64,000 bases of DNA from WLMZ01 sp038227995. Its GTDB lineage: Bacteria; Actinomycetota; Acidimicrobiia; Acidimicrobiales; Ilumatobacteraceae. The notes beneath the pieces are model-generated. The model did no database searches and was not told the origin of the DNA. It saw nothing but the letters and a program-made list of their open reading frames with translations. Below are positions 63,403 through 64,000 of the stretch, in pieces. The number at the start of each line of letters is the position of its first letter. Positions within the stretch are counted from its first letter, which is position 1. Position numbers and translations under genes: made by a program. Where the stretch lies: the NCBI GenBank assembly GCA_038227995.1, contig JBBRPP010000029.1:1-64000 (forward strand), read 5' to 3'.

Positions 63403-64000
63403 TCAGTAGACGATGGTCTCGTACAGCGGCCGCCGATCGCGAATGCGATCCCATCCGAGGGGGGTCAGGTCGATGGCCTCGTACGCGCCCGTGGTGATCA
63501 GCTCGGCAACCCCCCGACCTGCAGCAGGGGCGTGCATGACGCCGTGCCCGGAGAAGCCGGTTGCGAACACCAGATTGCGGTACTGGTCGTGCGGCCCGAT
63601 GACGGCGTTGTGGTCGAGCAGGTTGACCTCGTAGTGGCCGGCCCACGAACGCCGGAGTCGCAATTGATCCATGTCCGGAATTCTCTGGACGAGCAACGGC
63701 CAGTACACGTCCTCGAACAGGTCGCGGTGCGGCTCGAAATCGTCGTCGGCATCGTGGTCGTCTGCCTCGACGGGCTGGATGCCACCGATGAACCCGTCAC
63801 CCTCGGGCCGAACCCAGATCCCCGACGAGTCGAACAGCATCGGGAAGCCGTCTCGCGACACGGGAGCCTGGAAGTTGAACACCGAGCGCTTCTTCGGCAC
63901 GACGGGCAGGTCGATCCCGGCGAGTGAGGCGAGCCGACCCGACAGGGCGCCGGCCGCGAGCACGCACGTGTCGCACTCCAATGTCTCGCCCGACGCCAGC
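63403..64000 (-). CDS. FAD-dependent oxidoreductase (DAO/glycine oxidase type), 5' end outside window
   Basis: The C-terminal 199 codons of a DAO-family flavoprotein; the start lies beyond the right edge. DTCVLAAGALSGRLASL corresponds to the second FAD-contact strand, and NLVFATGFSGHGVMHAPAAGRGVAELI near the end is the FAD-binding C-terminal motif. It resembles FOXRED1 or sarcosine oxidase relatives. Its place before pxpABC suggests amino-acid or imino-acid catabolism. Confidence 0.8.
   Translation of the reverse strand, partial: LASGETLECDTCVLAAGALSGRLASLAGIDLPVVPKKRSVFNFQAPVSRDGFPMLFDSSGIWVRPEGDGFIGGIQPVEADDHDADDDFEPHRDLFEDVYWPLLVQRIPDMDQLRLRRSWAGHYEVNLLDHNAVIGPHDQYRNLVFATGFSGHGVMHAPAAGRGVAELITTGAYEAIDLTPLGWDRIRDRRPLYETIVY

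Overview
The window is high-GC DNA with dense, mostly convergent/divergent short operons and many 4-base start/stop overlaps (ATGA, GTGA). Gene content points to an actinobacterium, most likely of the Acidimicrobiia/Ilumatobacter type: a DUF222/HNH (13E12-type) protein, several luciferase-like monooxygenases, a NirA-type siroheme reductase, a FurA-KatG pair, many acyl-CoA and amidohydrolase enzymes, and PadR, XRE-cupin and MmyB-type regulators. This assignment is inference from gene families; no rRNA or tRNA gene was recognised in the window.

Layout. 0.3-9 kb: a TetM/OtrA-like ribosomal protection GTPase, a VOC protein, an NtaA-type flavin monooxygenase, a small thymidylate-synthase-like protein, a sulfite/nitrite reductase with DUF4202 partner, and a nitronate monooxygenase. 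8.9-12.2 kb: a PhyH dioxygenase overlapping an alanine-racemase-like protein that lacks the usual catalytic Tyr, then a three-residue-complete exosortase (Cys88/Arg130/His150) facing a Tat-exported, Cys-rich protein with an exosortase-like C-terminal tail. 12.4-24.2 kb: DUF222/HNH protein, crotonase, Zn-ribbon/HTH protein, a Thr/Ala/Pro lipoprotein, two methyltransferases (one with a His-rich N terminus), hydrolases, an XRE-cupin regulator, and a thiolase-like/DUF35 pair. 24.2-30.7 kb: PadR-controlled FtsX-type ABC exporter, an alpha/beta-hydrolase fused to two ACT domains, and two PPOX-fold proteins. 30.8-43.2 kb: a catabolic stretch with tandem CodA-like amidohydrolases, MmyB regulator/oxidoreductase pair, crotonases and dehydrogenases, a MetE-like operon and a TetR/LLM pair. 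43.2-46 kb: furA-katG. 46.1-53.3 kb: an ABC exporter operon facing a LuxR/MalT-type regulator broken by one in-frame TGA; an MFS exporter facing a second XRE-cupin regulator; and a yybP-ykoY-like (Mn2+) riboswitch, a 21-codon leader ORF and a GDT1/TMEM165-type transporter. 53.2-58.1 kb: a MarR-controlled aromatic meta-cleavage operon. 58.1-64 kb: a CapA-like protein, a membrane protein, and a 5-oxoprolinase pxpABC operon with a flavodoxin-fold reductase and a DAO-type oxidase that runs off the right edge.

The most unusual points are the stand-alone exosortase/Cys-rich substrate pair; two paralogous XRE-cupin regulators that share the same two-dyad operator laid across their own start codons; the leader ORF placed between a Mn-type riboswitch and its transporter; the hydrolase-ACT-ACT fusion; and the tandem amidohydrolases of which one has lost two catalytic residues. 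The sequence also shows well-formed operators for TetR, PadR and MarR proteins and strong bidirectional hairpin terminators.
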